DNA of 64,000 nucleotides from Daucus carota subsp. sativus (GCF_001625215.2 NC_030384.2:32104527-32168526); one strand, 5' to 3'; counted from the first letter of the stretch, positions 23,452 to 38,158 are shown. Program-made: numbers and translations. Notes: generated by a model from the letters alone, not told the origin.

Positions 23452-26400
23452 AGTTGCTCAACTGCTATCAGAAAGTTTATCTTCCCTGAATGTCGTAAGC
23501 CTTCTATTTTGTTACAAAACTGCTTCATCTCCCCATAAACAGCAGACTACTTAAAGTGTTTCCATTGAACTGGCTTGCTTATTTACAGGACTTCTAGCTG
23601 CCTCCCTAAAACCAAGACAAACAGTCCTCTGATCCTCTCTAAACTAGTGATATTGATAAACAGTTCTGAGTTCATTTCTGTGCAGTTCAGTGAATCATGC
23701 TTATTAATGTTATTCGTTTTTAAACTATGGCTTTTATATCGACAAATATTTTATGTGAAATGAACGATAGAGCTGGTTGCCGGGATGTCGGTAACTGACT
23801 GTTGCATAACTAGAGTGAGTGCCAGACATATATCTAACCAGGTTAACCACTCCCGGTCCTTTGTCCGATTGGTTCATGGAAACATATAGTGGTGGTGACT
23901 GTAATTGCCTTGATAATGGACACATCAATCTAAGCAGACATTCCTAAATATACTATCTTCCCTCAACGGCCCCATTTAAGAAGTTAGTTTCCTCCATTAG
24001 TCCATTTAAATGTTAACAATTTCCCATCAGCAGGCCCCGGCTTCGAACAGCACCGGACGTCTTTTGCTATGAGCTCTTTCTGACCTCATCGTGACTTCCC
24101 ATATCATCATGCTTATTTGATTATTTTTTATTTTTTGTATATTATTTTCTCAAGCCCGCCTTTCTTTGCATGATGTAACATGTAAAATTTGTTTACCAAA
24201 ATATACAAACAATAAGGATAAAATAATTTAATTGTACTTTAAGAAATGTAATCATCAAAAGAGTTGGGTAAATAACTTTCAGTTTTTGGTGAGTCGAATC
24301 CAAATACTTCTAACTATGCAAGAAATTAATCAGCCCTACAATGCGACATTATGTTCCCTTGTGAAATTATTTTCCATCATCTCCGGTTTCTCAAATCGAG
24401 TTGACATAGCTAGTGCATCATTAAAATTGATTCCACTGCTTAATTTGTTGCCACCTCGTTTTTCATATGTATAAAATAATAATACGAAACGAAGAAAGAT
24501 TCGATGGCAAAGAAGTAAAACAAGGTGGATTCTCAACACCTATGGTCATTTATCACCTAACACTACCCAACTTAACTAATTAGGTAACAAACATGCATAT
24601 ATAATACGTTTGCACCAGTTGCTGATGTTTTATCTCGTTAAATACAAGTCGGCAGAGATCAAGGTTCCATTTAAAATAAGAGCTGGGGGTGGCTATATAT
24701 GTGGCCACGCGAACTTTATCCAATCGATACTCAGATACATAAAAATGTATGATATTTTAAGGAGGAACCAAATCTCAGTTCTAGCAGGATAAGCGGAGTT
24801 TGATTAATATATTAAGCGTCAATTATTAATAAATAAATCTCAAGTCTGGAGAATGCATTATGCATAATTACCACATATAAATGCAACTCTCTAGCAATAA
24901 TTAGATGCCTGATTTATTATGAACACTACATGTATGATACAGATAATATCCGGTAGATGTGTTGTTAGGTAAATCGAACATGCTCACTGACCAATATTCT
25001 CCTGTCTATTTATAGAAATGAATTGAATTTATCTTATTGATTAGACCAAATTACAAAACAATCATCATAGATTTTATACCTAGATAAGAAAACAGTAATA
25101 ATAAACAAATATACTATTGAATATTTAGTAATATTTATTTTTAAATTTCTCTCTCATTTGATTGACAATCTAAATTTATTTAACCGATATTGGCTTATAT
25201 GGTCAAATGCAATCTTTCAATATTTGATTTCTTATTATGTATATCATAGAATTTAATGTATCGTTGATTCTTTAAGAAAAAAGAGTATTGTTACGTACGG
25301 GAATTGAAAGTATACATCTGTATGAATTTGTTTTTAGAATATCTAATGACTTAAATCAGTCTAGAAAAAGTTACCAAAATTTTATATATCAAATTGCAAA
25401 ATATATATTTATATTTGTTTATTACTATTTTATATAGACTATTTTTTTCTTGATCAGATCACACATAATTTAGAGAGATTTACGATTTCTAGTACATTGA
25501 ACATCTGATTATTTTGTTTATTTAACGTAGAACCGTTGTTCAAATAGACATAGAGCCGACACCGCTCACCTCAAATTTAAGCGGTTGAACAACTTTGGAT
25601 CTACTGAAAAATGTTGATTGTTCTGGCAACTAATTAGTTTCCCGCAGAAAAATAAAAAGTAATTTTAGGTGCTAGCTAGTGGTGTTACGTACAAGCTGAC
25701 TGTTAAAAAATTTATCATCTCATCCGAGTTTATTTATACCGGAAAGTGATCGGTAGAAATCAGACCAGGCAAAGTAGCTCACGTTGCTAAGTAGCATGTC
25801 GGCTAGTCTGGCGTGGTTTTAAAAAAAATTATTATTTAAAATAGTTATTATAAGTAAAAGTAATTTTAATAATATACAATACTTTTTAAATTTTTAATTT
25901 AATAATTTAAGAATTATTAATATTATAAATAATATTTTAAAATGATACAATATATGTTTATAAATTATGAAAAATAAGTTAATATTTCAACTAACACTAA
26001 AACAATCTGAACCATTTACCACGGAAAACTTATGGCAGGAAAACTTATGACGAAAATATGAACTTGTGATCAATTTTTGAACTTGTGACGAAAATTTGAA
26101 TTTGTGACCAATTTTACACTTTTGACCGAGCAAAAATGACGGAAAAAATTCATCAAAATTGGACCATTTTACGACATATTTAATGTTAAAATCCGTCGAA
26201 ATTGCTTTGTTTTGCAAGTTAGAAGTTTAGCTACAACGGCGTCAGATAAACTAATTAATCGGAAGCTGGTTTTAAAAACCTGTGAAACACATGAATGGGT
26301 GGTTTATAAATTATACTCATGTCTCAAGGTTACATACTTATATTACAGATCGACCGGACTCAATTTATTATAATTTATATTATTAATTTTGTGATGATTA

Positions 26401-28521
26401 AAATTAATCACAAAGTTTACAAAATCAGCATTCATCCTAATATACCTATGTCTTATAAGCCGAGTTTAGTATACATTCTGATACATGTGATACCAGTTTT
26501 TTACTGAAAAGCAAATGAAAAATTATTTGATAAATTTAAAAATTACTTTTTTAAACAGTTTAAAATTATTTGTTTTTTCAAAAATATTTGCATGATTTCG
26601 GCACCAAATTTTTTCTAATATTAGTTTTAATATCACTACAAACAGCCTTTTAAACTTGTTATTTATAATAAAATACAGAACTACGCAAAATTAAACTTAT
26701 GAGTTAATTACTTCCTCTTTTTTGAAATATAAGTCGTTTGATTTTTTGAGCATAGTATTTCTAAGTGTTTTGACTGCATGTTAAAATTCATTATTTTTGA
26801 AATAATCTTTTTGGAATAAATATATATCATATATTTTGATTCATCAAATAAAATTTTAAAATATAATAATTTTAAACATGCGTTTGCAAAAAAGTCCACA
26901 TCCCAGTTGCAGCGGAATAATGGTTTTAACATATTCATGCCTTGTGGTTCATGTATGCCACAGCCACGCAGAGTCAGAGCATTCAGCATATATGAATAAA
27001 AGTCATACTCTCCCCTACCATAATAGTACGAAACATTAAGATCAGAGTACAAGGGGAAGAGAAAAAGCATGCTTATATGCTCGGATTTGACCCAATTTTG
27101 TGTATTAATATGGCTACCCGCGGTGTCATCTTCTTTGTTTGGACCACAATTATGAACCTTGCTGTAACTACATCAGGTTTTCAAACCACCAAATATTTAA
27201 CCTTGCAATAAATTTCTAAATAGCTCTAGAAATATTATAGTTGTAGAAATTATATGGGCAAGTTTCAATCCAAATAGTCCCCAGTGGAGCCATTATTTAT
27301 TAGTAACAGTCTCTATCAATTTGTATAACATGTTTTTCATCCTTTTCTACTTTATTGTATCTTACTTAAAATATTCAGATGGCAATAATGCATTGCGCTG
27401 TTCCTAAATACAGTTAATATAATTAATCAGCAATCCACTGGTGTTAACTAAATTAAGTATTTTTAGTTATTTATCTCCAAGTATATTCATCAGTCGTTTA
27501 TCATACCATATATGATATATTGACCGGTCTTTGCCATGGGACCGAACATAAAAGAGAAGGAACGTTTCTTCATTGATTCATACCGTCGTACCAGACATAA
27601 TTTAATATGCAATTAAAAGTTGGACTTTTTTTTGTCCCGCTTTTTCAATTTTAGGCAACTCGTAACTGTTTATCTATTTAAAATTTTAAACGCTTGCAAT
27701 TTGCAGTTTACAGATTTTCATCTCATTAGCAACAGACATCTCCGATTTACCATTGTATGTTTCCTGTTATTTGGTTAATGGTATAATTAAAAGTAAATTT
27801 TAAAATTCTAATATTCAATGCATTGTCTTCAGAATGTAGGGCAGAAGATGATATTGTTCATAATTTAAAAGGTGAATTAATAACAATTAAAATACTATGA
27901 TGTTATGGTTCAGTACAGCTGATCAGTTCATCTCTGATATATAAAATTATATGCGGCTAAAAAAGTAGTCCAATATTTAGTAAAAGAGCACAAAATATAA
28001 AATTATTATATAAATGAACATATGAGAAATTAATTAATAATTCAGAAAATGAAAAAATATTTATGGATTAGTCTAGCACGTATGGGGTAGGGCTAGTGCT
28101 GAAAAGTATGTAATAATGAGCAGCTGTCATATCAATCAGAGATAATGGAAACGTATGGCGTTTGCTAGGGCAGACTTTAGATACTCTTCGGGAGAAAAAA
28201 GGAAGCAATCAAGTGAAAAAAAGGCTGGCAAGAGGTCTCTGTTTCTGTTGCAGATGGGAGTGAGTGAAGATTTTATCATACAGACTTCTCTCAGTTCATC
28301 AACAGTTAATAGGTTTAGAACAAAGTATTAATGCACCCTTTGACTTTTCTCTAGAAAAAGTAAAACCATCTTTTTCTCCCTTAATAATATATGCTCTTAT
28401 ATTTAAGACCATAACCCAAGTCTTGTGTGCAGAAAGAAAGCTCACCTTCCCCCACAAACCCATCTTCTAGAAATAATTTTATCTCCCTCCTTTGCTCAGA
28501 GAGATTGAGAGAGAGAGAGAG
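23452..28521. other. Intergenic region between thioredoxin-like and MYB genes
   Basis: Five kilobases, mostly AT-rich, with no recognisable gene. It contains the 19-bp tandem repeats at 26049-26123. The last kilobase should hold the MYB promoter. A (GA)n tract at 28503-28522 lies in the MYB leader. Confidence 0.5.
25994..26220. mobile_element. Possible CACTA-like element end with 19-bp subterminal repeats
   Basis: CACTAAAACAATCTGAACC at 25994 resembles a CACTA terminus and is followed by four units of about 19 bases, GA(C/T)(G/C)AAAATTTGAACTTGT-like, at 26049-26123, as in CACTA subterminal repeats. The opposite end and a 3-bp target duplication were not found, so this is tentative. Confidence 0.35.
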
Positions 28522-29927
28522 ATGGGGAGAGCTCCTTGCTGTGACAAGGCAAGTGTAAAGAGAGGGCCATGGTCACCTGAAGAAGATCAGAAGCTAAAAG
28601 ACTATATCGAGAAGCATGGGACTGGAGGAAACTGGATTGCTCTACCACAAAAGGCTGGTAATTTTATGATAATTTTCTTAATGGCTATTTATATTGTGAG
28701 GAAGTTTCAGAAACTATATAGATGATTCCAAATTGTGGAGTTTTTCAAGCATTGTTTATGTTTTCTTGTTCTTGTTTTTGTTTCTTTGTTTGTCTTTATT
28801 GATCTTACCATATGCATATATGATAAATTTTAAGAATCTATATATTTTTTATTTTATTCAGGTCTTAGAAGATGTGGGAAAAGCTGCAGATTAAGATGGC
28901 TCAACTATCTCAGGCCTAACATTAAACATGGAGAATTTTCAGATGATGAAGATAGGATCATATGCACCCTCTTTGCCAATATTGGGAGCAGGTACATCCC
29001 TATATGTATTAATAAATATCTTATAGTTTTCATCTTTGTATCTGCTACTCATCCAATCTGCTCTATAATTTTGTATATATCAATTTGATCAGTGTGGTAA
29101 GGTGAACAGGTGGTCAGAAAGATATATATCCAAAAAATTGCAAGAATATATATGAAACCTAATCTGTCAGAAAGTTTGAATGTTGTTTTGTTTTTCCTTG
29201 AAGTAGGATGTAGTACAACAACTTATAAGTTATAAATGTAAACAACTGTAGGTGGTCAATAATAGCAGGTCAGTTACCAGGGAGGACTGACAATGATATC
29301 AAGAACTACTGGAACACAAAGCTCAAGAAGAAACTCCTCATGTCTTCATTAATGCTCCCTAATCCTTTTGTTAGGCCTCCTAATAATATTAATAACTACC
29401 AACAATACCTATTTTCATCACCATCTCCTTCTTCATATTCCTCCCCATTGCCTCCAACATTGAGACTTTGTGACAACAATTACCCAACCCTAGGTGCTTC
29501 TAGGTCATTCACAAGTGAGGGCTTCTCAAATATTTCAACAACCCTTTTTAATATCCAGCCTCAAGATCAGGTTTTGGGTTCCATGCAAAATTATCAAGAG
29601 AAAGAATCACCTCTCATTATGTTTGGAGGGGCAGGTGATGATCAGCAGGCTGCTAGCTCTAGTTCTTATGATGAACAGTTCATGATGTTCTCCAACTGTG
29701 GGATGAATAGCATTGCTGATGAACAGAAGCAAGTAAATCTTGGTGTGTCTAGTGGTGATCATGAGATTGTTAGCAATGTACTGGATCAGTATAACATGAG
29801 TTGTGTTGAGGAGATTAAGCAGCTGATTAGCACTAATAATCTGTCATGTAATTCCAATCTGAGTTTCTTTGTTGATGAAAACAAGACAGTGAGAAGTGAG
29901 GAGGAGAAAGTGTTGATGTACTACTGA
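28522..29927 (+). CDS. RAX2: R2R3-MYB transcription factor, RAX/Blind type
   Basis: Three exons, 28522-28657, 28862-28991 and 29252-29927, encode 313 residues. The start [20 protein letters not shown] is the classic R2R3-MYB beginning, so it is preferred over an in-frame ATG 30 bases upstream. R2 has W17, W38 and W58 with the GTGGNW spacing of subgroup 14. R3 has F71, W90 and W109 in [15 protein letters not shown]. After KLKKKLL the tail is Ser/Asn-rich and ends with EEIKQLIS (275-282) and VLMYY. In my memory, tomato Blind and Arabidopsis RAX1-3 share this pattern. These nuclear factors promote axillary meristem initiation. Intron positions are those usual for plant R2R3-MYB genes. The RAX2 label leans on neighbouring XTH and ABCB1 genes; a MYB36/68/84 relation is the alternative. 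Confidence 0.9.
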
Positions 29928-32900
29928 TGTTGATTGTTTCTGCAGCTGAGGGTAAGGTGGTGGTATAGTAATAAATAGCTGCCTATATGAGTAGTAGTAA
30001 AACTAGTACTGGAAGAGATTCATGTGAGACAGTATAGTGGGGGATATGGTTATGGCATGAGCTTTTGTTTCCTCAGCATCTTTCTGGAACAGTACACTGT
30101 ACACGGCAGTGCTCAGTAAAAGTTCTCTCTCTTTTTGACATTGCTTTTTGGGATAAGATCTGTTTGTTACAAGCTAGAACTACTGTGCAGTGTGCTGTTT
30201 AATTAGTTGCATCCCATTTGTATGTTTAGATATGAGCTGATCTTGTTATAATGGAAACTATATTATATATACATAGGTCTTTCTAATTAATGTGTGTCCA
30301 AGAGCATACAAGTATCAACTATTATGAAACACTTATTTTAATTGGTGGAAATGGTGTGAATGAAGGAAGTCCATTAACTAACATCCATCCATCAATTAAA
30401 ATTTACCATTCTCGTGAAAATAAGTGATTATTGTGTGCCCATGGATACATCATAAAAAATTCTTATATCGTTGTAAGAATTAATTTAATAATATAAATTC
30501 GTATATGATACTCTATGTTTAGGAGACAATTGTACCTTTAATTAGGTTTAAATCATGTTAATCGAAATAAGAATGAGATATTGTTACAATTCGTGGCAAT
30601 TATATTTTTCATTCTAGTTAACTGGGTTGATTTAAACATCACCTTCTGTCTGTGTGCATGTGTGTATACGTTTATATGATGTGAATAAGAACAAAGCTAC
30701 CAAAGTAAGAAGTTGGAATCATGTGGCGTTATACTGAATTTGTTTTATTTGATTCATGTACACAATGACTTAAGTTCCCTCCCCCCAATCCCTTTTATAA
30801 GTCCCGGCGCTCAAATCTAAAGACTAAAATCGACACTGATATCGAGGTTTACGACAATTTAAAATAATACACCTTGGACAGTGTAATTGACGTTAATAAT
30901 TATGCAAAATATAAAATTAAACTCAGCATGAACTGCGGTGAAGAAGCATTTATAATTAGAATGTCTGCCATTTGAGATAAATGAACCAGTTTAAACTACT
31001 CCTATAATACATGTGGGTAGTCATGTTGCAGCTGGGGAAAAGATACTACAGTACTGAATTATGTTACGACAGATCCGGCATTTAATAAACAGGATATTTA
31101 TTTATTATTAAAAGTAATAATTTCAAACGTTAATAACTCTATATCAAATATAAAATCATATATTTTCAAATTATTGGTAAACACTACTAAAAAATTTAGA
31201 GGATTGCTTTTATTTATATAATTTTATTAATAAAATTTTATCTTTTTTCAAGTAGGGGCTGAACCTGCTAAATCCGCCTTGCTCAGAGAATAAATATTCT
31301 CGAAGTATAATGATTTAAACAAAAAGAAAAAGTATATTATCTCTAGTCCACCTGATAAGGAATGGGACGAAAAATGAAATTTATAAATATTTATTTATAG
31401 TATAGTTCTAATTTGATTTCATTTTTCGAATTCATTCACTTCAACCAATCAGAACATTATAATTTTAAATAATTTATGAATATAAATTAAAAACTTCATC
31501 TAATAAGTAGTTTAAAGTTAAGAGAATAATTTAAAATCAGATGTAGGCAAATTTATTATTTTCATTTAACTTATTTAATTTTTATTAAAAATGCAAGATA
31601 ATGTTTTGGTTTAAATTTTTAAAAAATTTTAGAATAATCATTATTTATCCATTTTGAAAGATAAAAATTTATGGAATCATTTGAATAGATATCTATTAGA
31701 CTTATTTTTTTCATTTTTCTTTTAGTAAAACATAAATTATCTAAAATTTAAAAATACTAAAACAGATGTTAATTTAAATTCAACCCTTCAACACAAGTGA
31801 CAAAATTTATCCCGTCGAGAAGCATATATATTCAGCTACATGATTGGAATTTACTGTGTTGTTTGGACAGAAACAGAGAATATTAAATCATCTGAGTGGA
31901 AAATTAAGCAACCCTAGGGGGTCTTGGAATAGATGAACTGATTGACGTGCTCAAAACTTTTGTTTGATTAGAGCATGTATTGGGGTTGACAGCTGTTTGC
32001 AAACAGCAGAGTTGTAGAATCAATGTCCTATAGAGCTGATAGCTGAGGTAGCTTTTTGGGTATGGATCTTGATGAGTGTCTTTTCTAGCCAAACGCCAAA
32101 AAGGTCAAAAGGGTGTTGCACCTACTTAACCAATTTATCTTATTCTCTCTCTGTGCCTCCTTTTATTTCTTATTTATTTATTATTATTGTTATGCATCCT
32201 TGAATAATCAACAAAATCTTTCAAGCTTTTTTCGGGTTGAAAATGATTTATGAAAAAGTCATTTTGTCTCGTTTCTTTTTGAAGATTTGCTTTTCAAGTC
32301 ACAAAACTTGTTTAAAATACAATGAGAGATTAGCATGAAAGTAATAACCTTTAACATCATGATTACAATTGATTTCTCTTGTGTTTAATTAACCGAGGAA
32401 ACCAAATTTTATTGTATTTTCATGTTCTAGGGCATTTTAATTACGGGGTGGGACTCCATTATTGGAATGAGAAAAAGATTTCAGTCACGTTCACATTCTT
32501 ATTGATATAAACTGAATTGAAATTTCATAATCCAAATAGTAAGAAATGGCGTTTACTTTGAATTTGTAATTAAGTAGGTGTCTACCTACCAAGAAGGAAG
32601 CTAGCTTATTTGAGCTAAAATGTCTATTTAAGAGTGTAAATTTCAAAAGTATTTTTTTTGTAATTTTCTATCTTAACAACTTGTGATTTAGAAAATAGGG
32701 GGAAATTATGGATAAATAAAAGATAAATTTATTTATTAGTAAAAATAAATTAAGACCGTGTGGAGGCTCCTCAAAGAGTGTTATTTTTTTTTACATGGAG
32801 CTCTCAAAAAGAACCTCTTTAAAATGCTCTTGCTCTTTGCACAAAGGAACTGCAGAGCTTTGTTATCACTTTATTGCTCAGAAGCTGGACCTAGATATAT

Positions 32901-32978
32901 ACCCTTAATTTTTCCGACTCAACTTCGATTTGTTTGAACAATTTGTTAGATTAACCTATAGATATATTTAACAAGAGT

Positions 32979-33149
32979 AGTGCTAGGTGCACATAATTGT
33001 GTACAGAAAATTTGTACATAATGATGTGGCAAGTGATGTGGTGGGTTTTAATTGGGGTAGTTGGTGTAAATGCAGGGGGGCCATCCAATTAAAATCCGCC
33101 ACATGTCATTATGTACATGTTTTTGTACACAATTATGTGCACCAAGCAT
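32979..33149. mobile_element. Foldback MITE, about 170 bp
   Basis: Left arm GTGCTAGGTGCACATAATTG continues to ATGATGTGGC and ATTGG; the right arm is its complement, CCAATTAAAATCC to CAATTATGTGCACCAAGCA. Almost the whole element folds into one hairpin. Target duplication not clear. Confidence 0.75.
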
Positions 33150-33448
33150 TTTCCATTTAACAATTTGTTTGAGCTGCTCATCTGTCCATCTCCAATTGCA
33201 TTGTTCATACTGTTCTTGACAGCGGGACGTCTATCTCAATTCCAAAAGCTAGTATGTGAGGCAAGAATCTCATCTGGGTTCCTTACTTTTCATTTATCAT
33301 TTTATATTCTATCCGTGGTAACGTCATCAATTACTCTATCAAAATAATATATTATATTATATAATAAATTAAAATAATGATAATATATCATTTATAAAAT
33401 ATAATTATATATATAACGAGTACTATTAAACAAAATTTTAAAATATTA

Positions 33449-33698
33449 CTCTATCTGTCCCATTTAATTCTATACGTTTCTTTTTAACTGCTCGACACGC
33501 ATTTCAATGCTCTTATAAAATATAGTTCCGTAACTTATTTTGAGAATTCCTTTTTCAGTATAAAAATATAACATCCAAACTTTAATTCAAAAAAGAAAAA
33601 TTTTAAAAATAAATTGCACAACTACACTTTGCAGGAGCATTAAAGTCCGTGTCGCGTCCTCGTAGCCCAATATATACTACTCAGGGGAACAAAGGGAG
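33449..33698. mobile_element. Stowaway-like MITE, about 250 bp, decayed ends
   Basis: Begins CTCTATCTGTCCC after TA and ends GGAACAAAGGGAG. These are diverged Stowaway termini at the usual spacing. The right flank reads CA rather than TA. Confidence 0.65.
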
Positions 33699-33935
33699 CA
33701 CACAATAAATACTACTAATTTTTATGTCAATTTAATCAATCATTTTTAATTAACACTGACCATAGAACAAAAGTACTCTGCACATGCGCGTACCCGCAAA
33801 AGTCTGCCAAGTTACACGTAATAGGAGTGGAAGTAAATTTTATGGGAGAAAAAAAATTCAAAAAATCATTATTTTAAATCAAATGAAACTCAATGTCGTT
33901 TTTTTGAAAAAATGACATCAAGTGTTAGCTCAAAA

Positions 33936-34075
33936 CCTGACTTGAAGTTGCGTTTGATTTTTACGAGAAAAACACGACTTGAAATGCGTTTTCAGCAGAA
34001 AACACGACTTGAAGTTACATTTTCGGCAGAAAATACGATGTCAAGTAGCGTTTTTGTTAACAGAACATGAAATTA
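33936..34075. repeat. Degenerate tandem repeats of about 30 bp
   Basis: Four units containing ACTTGAAGTTGCGTTT (variants ACTTGAAATGCGTTTT, ACTTGAAGTTACATTTTC, TGTCAAGTAGCGTTTTTG), joined by CAGAAAACACG-like linkers. No coding frame is kept across units. Confidence 0.6.
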
Positions 34076-34202
34076 TATTTTGAAGTGACAGTTGGGACAA
34101 TTTTTCCGAAAAATGACAACTAGACCGTGACATTTGGGATCAACACCCATTTAATGGTTAATTCACTAATTAGCCCAAACCTATTAATTTTCAAGAATAT
34201 AT

Positions 34203-34526
34203 GGTCCTGTTTGGGAATTAGCTGTTAGCGGTTAGTTGTTAAAGGATTAAATTAGATGTTTTGACTAGCTGATTGAAACAGATGTTTTGACTAGCGTATT
34301 GAATTAGCGGTTTCGTGTAAAACTGTCTTGTAAATAGCTGTTTCGTCAGCTTTTTATGATACATGTCAAAACCGTTAACCCAAAAAACTCCTCAAATAGG
34401 TTTTTGAGGCCAAACTTCTATTTCAATCCGCTAACTATCAAACACTATCGGATTGAAATGGTCAAACCTCTCACTCACGCCAAACTTTTAATTTTTTTCC
34501 CAAACCGCTAACTTCCAAACACAGCC
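34203..34526. mobile_element. hAT-like MITE, about 324 bp (family copy 1)
   Basis: Left end GGTCCTGTTTGGGAATTAGC pairs with right end GCTAACTTCCAAACACAGCC. ATATAT borders both sides. Internal text such as TTTTGACTAGCTGATTGAA recurs in the related copy at 46558-46838. Confidence 0.75.
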
Positions 34527-35215
34527 ATATATTTATGTTATGGGGTTGCCACTTGCCAAGCCCAACATTGAAATCAGGCCTTCGAAATGAACTCCAGATA
34601 GGGTGAACTTCAGCATTCAGCCAGTGAGACCATATACTAGAGTAAACATGTTACCCACTGAAAGCCACATGAGGTCCATAATATTTGACTTCCTCTTCGA
34701 TGTCAACTCGGAAAGCTTCGGGGGCGTGCTTTTAGTATGGGCTCTCTTTAGCCCACTATACCGATCGACATTATATGCTTTTCAGTGATCAGTTTTCTTT
34801 TTTCTTTTGCTCTCAGTGATTTTAAATAATTATTTGACAATCTACGTTGAAATAATTTAAATTAATATTGAGATTTTAAAAAAAAATTCCTCACCTAAAG
34901 GATTTCTTGGTTCCAGCCGAAGAAGCAATGTCACTCAACCATTATCAAACTGACTGCAAATTTTTTTGCCCGCGAGGATCCCACGAGAGCTCTACTTGTA
35001 ATAGGTCATGACTAGATCAGAATCATTTTCAACGAGTTCATAAAAAGTAATCCTATTTCATTCATCGGATCCGTCTAGTAACCAAAGATCTTGAGCGACC
35101 GATCCGACGAAACAAGTCAAAATATTCATAAAAATTCAAACATATTTAACTCAACTTTCAAAGAAATTATTAAGGATATTCATTTAGAATTTTAAATATG
35201 TGACCAAATCTGATA

Positions 35216-35459
35216 CTCACTCTGTCCCATTCATTTTTACACTTTTTTTTTGCATTACTTGATGAACATTTTAAGACGCATATAAAACATAGTTGTCTAT
35301 TTTTTTTTTGGAAATTTTCTTTTTTATATAAAATTTCGATAGTAAATATTTATTCAGAGGTAAAAAAAATCAAAATAAGTTATCAAATTATTTATAAGAG
35401 CATTGTAATGCGAGCTGAGCCCCGTCACTCAATGTAAATAATTGAGGGGACGGAGGGAG
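35216..35459. mobile_element. Stowaway-type MITE, 244 bp
   Basis: Begins CTCACTCTGTCCC and ends GGGACGGAGGGAG, with TA on both sides. No coding content. Confidence 0.8.
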
Positions 35460-36060
35460 TAATATACAATCATGTTGTTAAATTTTTGTTTAAAAATTTA
35501 AATCTAATAATATTCAATTAAAGTTATCTAAAATTCCTTGACTTTATATCAATTATGTGATAATTTATTATATAAAATCAAATTCAAACATAATTTATAG
35601 ATGTATATAATTCATTAAAATGTCGTATGGATATTTCGTAAATAATACAGGGGAAAAAAGTTATTGACTTTAGAACATGAATAATTCGAGTTAGAAGATT
35701 ATTTGTGACCACGTGCACGTAGGCCCAACCCAATAAGTTATGCGGTTGTGGATGCACACCCCACTCCCATTAGGTAAATGTCACCCAAATTTTCCGAGGC
35801 AAAAAGAGGAAAAGGGTACATAGTTTAGACATATCTATACACACACCATATCGATGGATGCAAGTATTTATCACATTGCTCGAATAGTATCCGTTAGTTG
35901 GCCGAGTCTGTGACCCTTTGCTTAAATTTTAAGTTTGCAGTGTCTCACCGTTCCTGCATTTTCAATGTATTGTCCTCTATGGTACTTTTGCGGGTACTTG
36001 GATATTTAAAAAGTATATATAGCAACAAAAACAATGTGAGATATCTATAATGATTATTAC

Positions 36061-36402
36061 TGGAGCTGTAATTCGAGTCGGGCGGTTCGCGAGCTCGCCC
36101 GGCTCGAACTCGTTTAAGTGGACTCGGCTCGACTCGGGCTCGTTAAACGAGTCAAGTTCGGGCAAAGGTTTCGGCTCGTTTAATTAAACGAGCCGGCTCG
36201 GCTCAACTCGTGAAATTAAATGAGCCGAGTTCGGGTAGAGATTTGGACTCAATTAAGTGTAAAATTATACGAGCTGGCTCGCTCGACTCGTTTAGCTAAA
36301 CGAACTGGTTCGACTCGACTCGTAAAATTAACCGAGTCGAGTTCGGATAAAAATTTAGACTCGATTAGTTAACTGAGTCGGCTGGGCTCGAATTACAACC
36401 CC
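36061..36402. mobile_element. GC-rich MITE with internal CTCGACTCG repeats, about 340 bp
   Basis: Left TGGAGCTGTAATTCGAGTCG pairs with right GGGCTCGAATTACAACCCC. Inside are repeated blocks of GGCTCG, CGACTCG and GTTTAA.TAAACGAG, with alternating orientation, giving several nested hairpins. No target duplication recognised. Confidence 0.65.
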
Positions 36403-38158
36403 AATTAAAACCTTTGTGAATTGCGGTTAAAATTTGTGAGCCGAGAGAGTATCACGCTAATCCAAAAAGATTGTTATGAAAATCAGTGCTGTGTTTTCAG
36501 CGAGAAGACATGGTATAGACGAGAAGCATGTGGCAAGGGGCCAGCTTAGAGTTGACGTGATGTAGTTAACTTTAGCATGATCACCATTATGCAGTCTATG
36601 TAGTGTCCTTGCACATGACTCTAACTCTACCCATTAGTCCATTACCCTTGAATTGCTTTGCTTTGCTTCTTTGGCCCTCTCCACATGCATGCTAAACCAC
36701 TTTCTCCAAGCTCTTACAAAAATATGTGTTCGGATAATATATCATTAAATTGATTTTAACTTAAAACTAATTTATAAACTGGTTTAAAATTAAAAGTTAA
36801 TTAGTAGGATGAATTTATTTTGATTTTTATAAATTTTTAATAGTAATTAATTTCAATACTAAAATAAATAATCTATCAATTTATTTTTTAAATAACCGGT
36901 AAGTTTAATATAAAATTAATGCAAAAAAGTAATTTAAACAGAGTACTTTATACATTAAGTGGAAATCACAAGTCATAGTTTTGAGAAGGGTAAAACTCAA
37001 AGAGTTTTGAAAGAAATAAACTAGTCATCATAGTTCTTACCAACAAAACAACAAAAGGGCAATTACATATGATGAGTAATTACCAGAAAATTAGGGCTTA
37101 AAGTTAAAGGTAGAGATGTTGTAAAATATAAAGCAACATCATAATTGATAAATATGATAAAATTACCGGGGAGCGGGACAAAATGAGGTGGTGCAAAAGT
37201 GGGAAAATACTCGTGCATTTGATCACTAACAGTCTACACTCTAGTACTAGTAATTTCTACCGTCCACGAATTTATAATGGATTATTTTATAATAATCCAG
37301 TTCGTTTTGAACTTTGGACACGAATGTGTGTTAAATTTGAATGACATTTAATATGACACATGTACACCCAGCACAAAACGCGATCCGAAATCAAGAATTA
37401 ATACAGAAGGCCAGAAGGGGATTAAAGTTGCGGGAAATGAGTTGGGGATAATTCGGCACTTATTAGCAACTACATCGCAGAAAAATTCGATCCGATTTAA
37501 ATTTGAATTTTAAAAATAATTTGAATTTAGATTTTGATAGCTCAGCCTCATATATCTGAACCGATGCACTCATTGTCATCCCTGCTACATCTGCACAAAG
37601 CAATGTGGAGGCTTTTGGAGGAGGAGGACTGCCGAGAAAATTAGGTCATTTATCCGGAGTATGATACTAGTATTCTTTTTTTCTCTTCAACCGTCCAAAT
37701 TTTACTCGCAACAAGGATAGTCGTTTGATTTTAGCAGGAGCAGCAGCACAGAAAGCAAACACCCATGCACCAACACCAAGTCGTTTGAAACAATCAGGTT
37801 AGTAATTTTTTTACTTATATGCTGTCATTTTTTCTCCATGTTAAAATTTCATTTCATCATTAGTTATATGCTGCTATTTTTCATGCTAGACACGTTGCCT
37901 GACCACTTCAATATCACTGAAAACTTTTCACACAAAAGTGTAAGAAATCTCCAACACTTTTGTTTATTTTAAAATTAATTTTCTTTTCTTAAACAAAATT
38001 TTATATTTAAATATTTATACATAAAAAGAATTTAGAAATAAGTTATGATCTTAAGATATGTGTAAAATAATAAAGTAATATAATCGAATATGAGAAGAGT
38101 ACCACTTTACGTAATTATGACAAATCTATAATTTAATAGATATCATTTAAAAAACACA

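Noticed and set aside
28492..28521. Upstream in-frame ATG of the MYB gene
   Set aside because: The extra residues translate the GA-rich leader, while MGRAPCC is the conserved family start.
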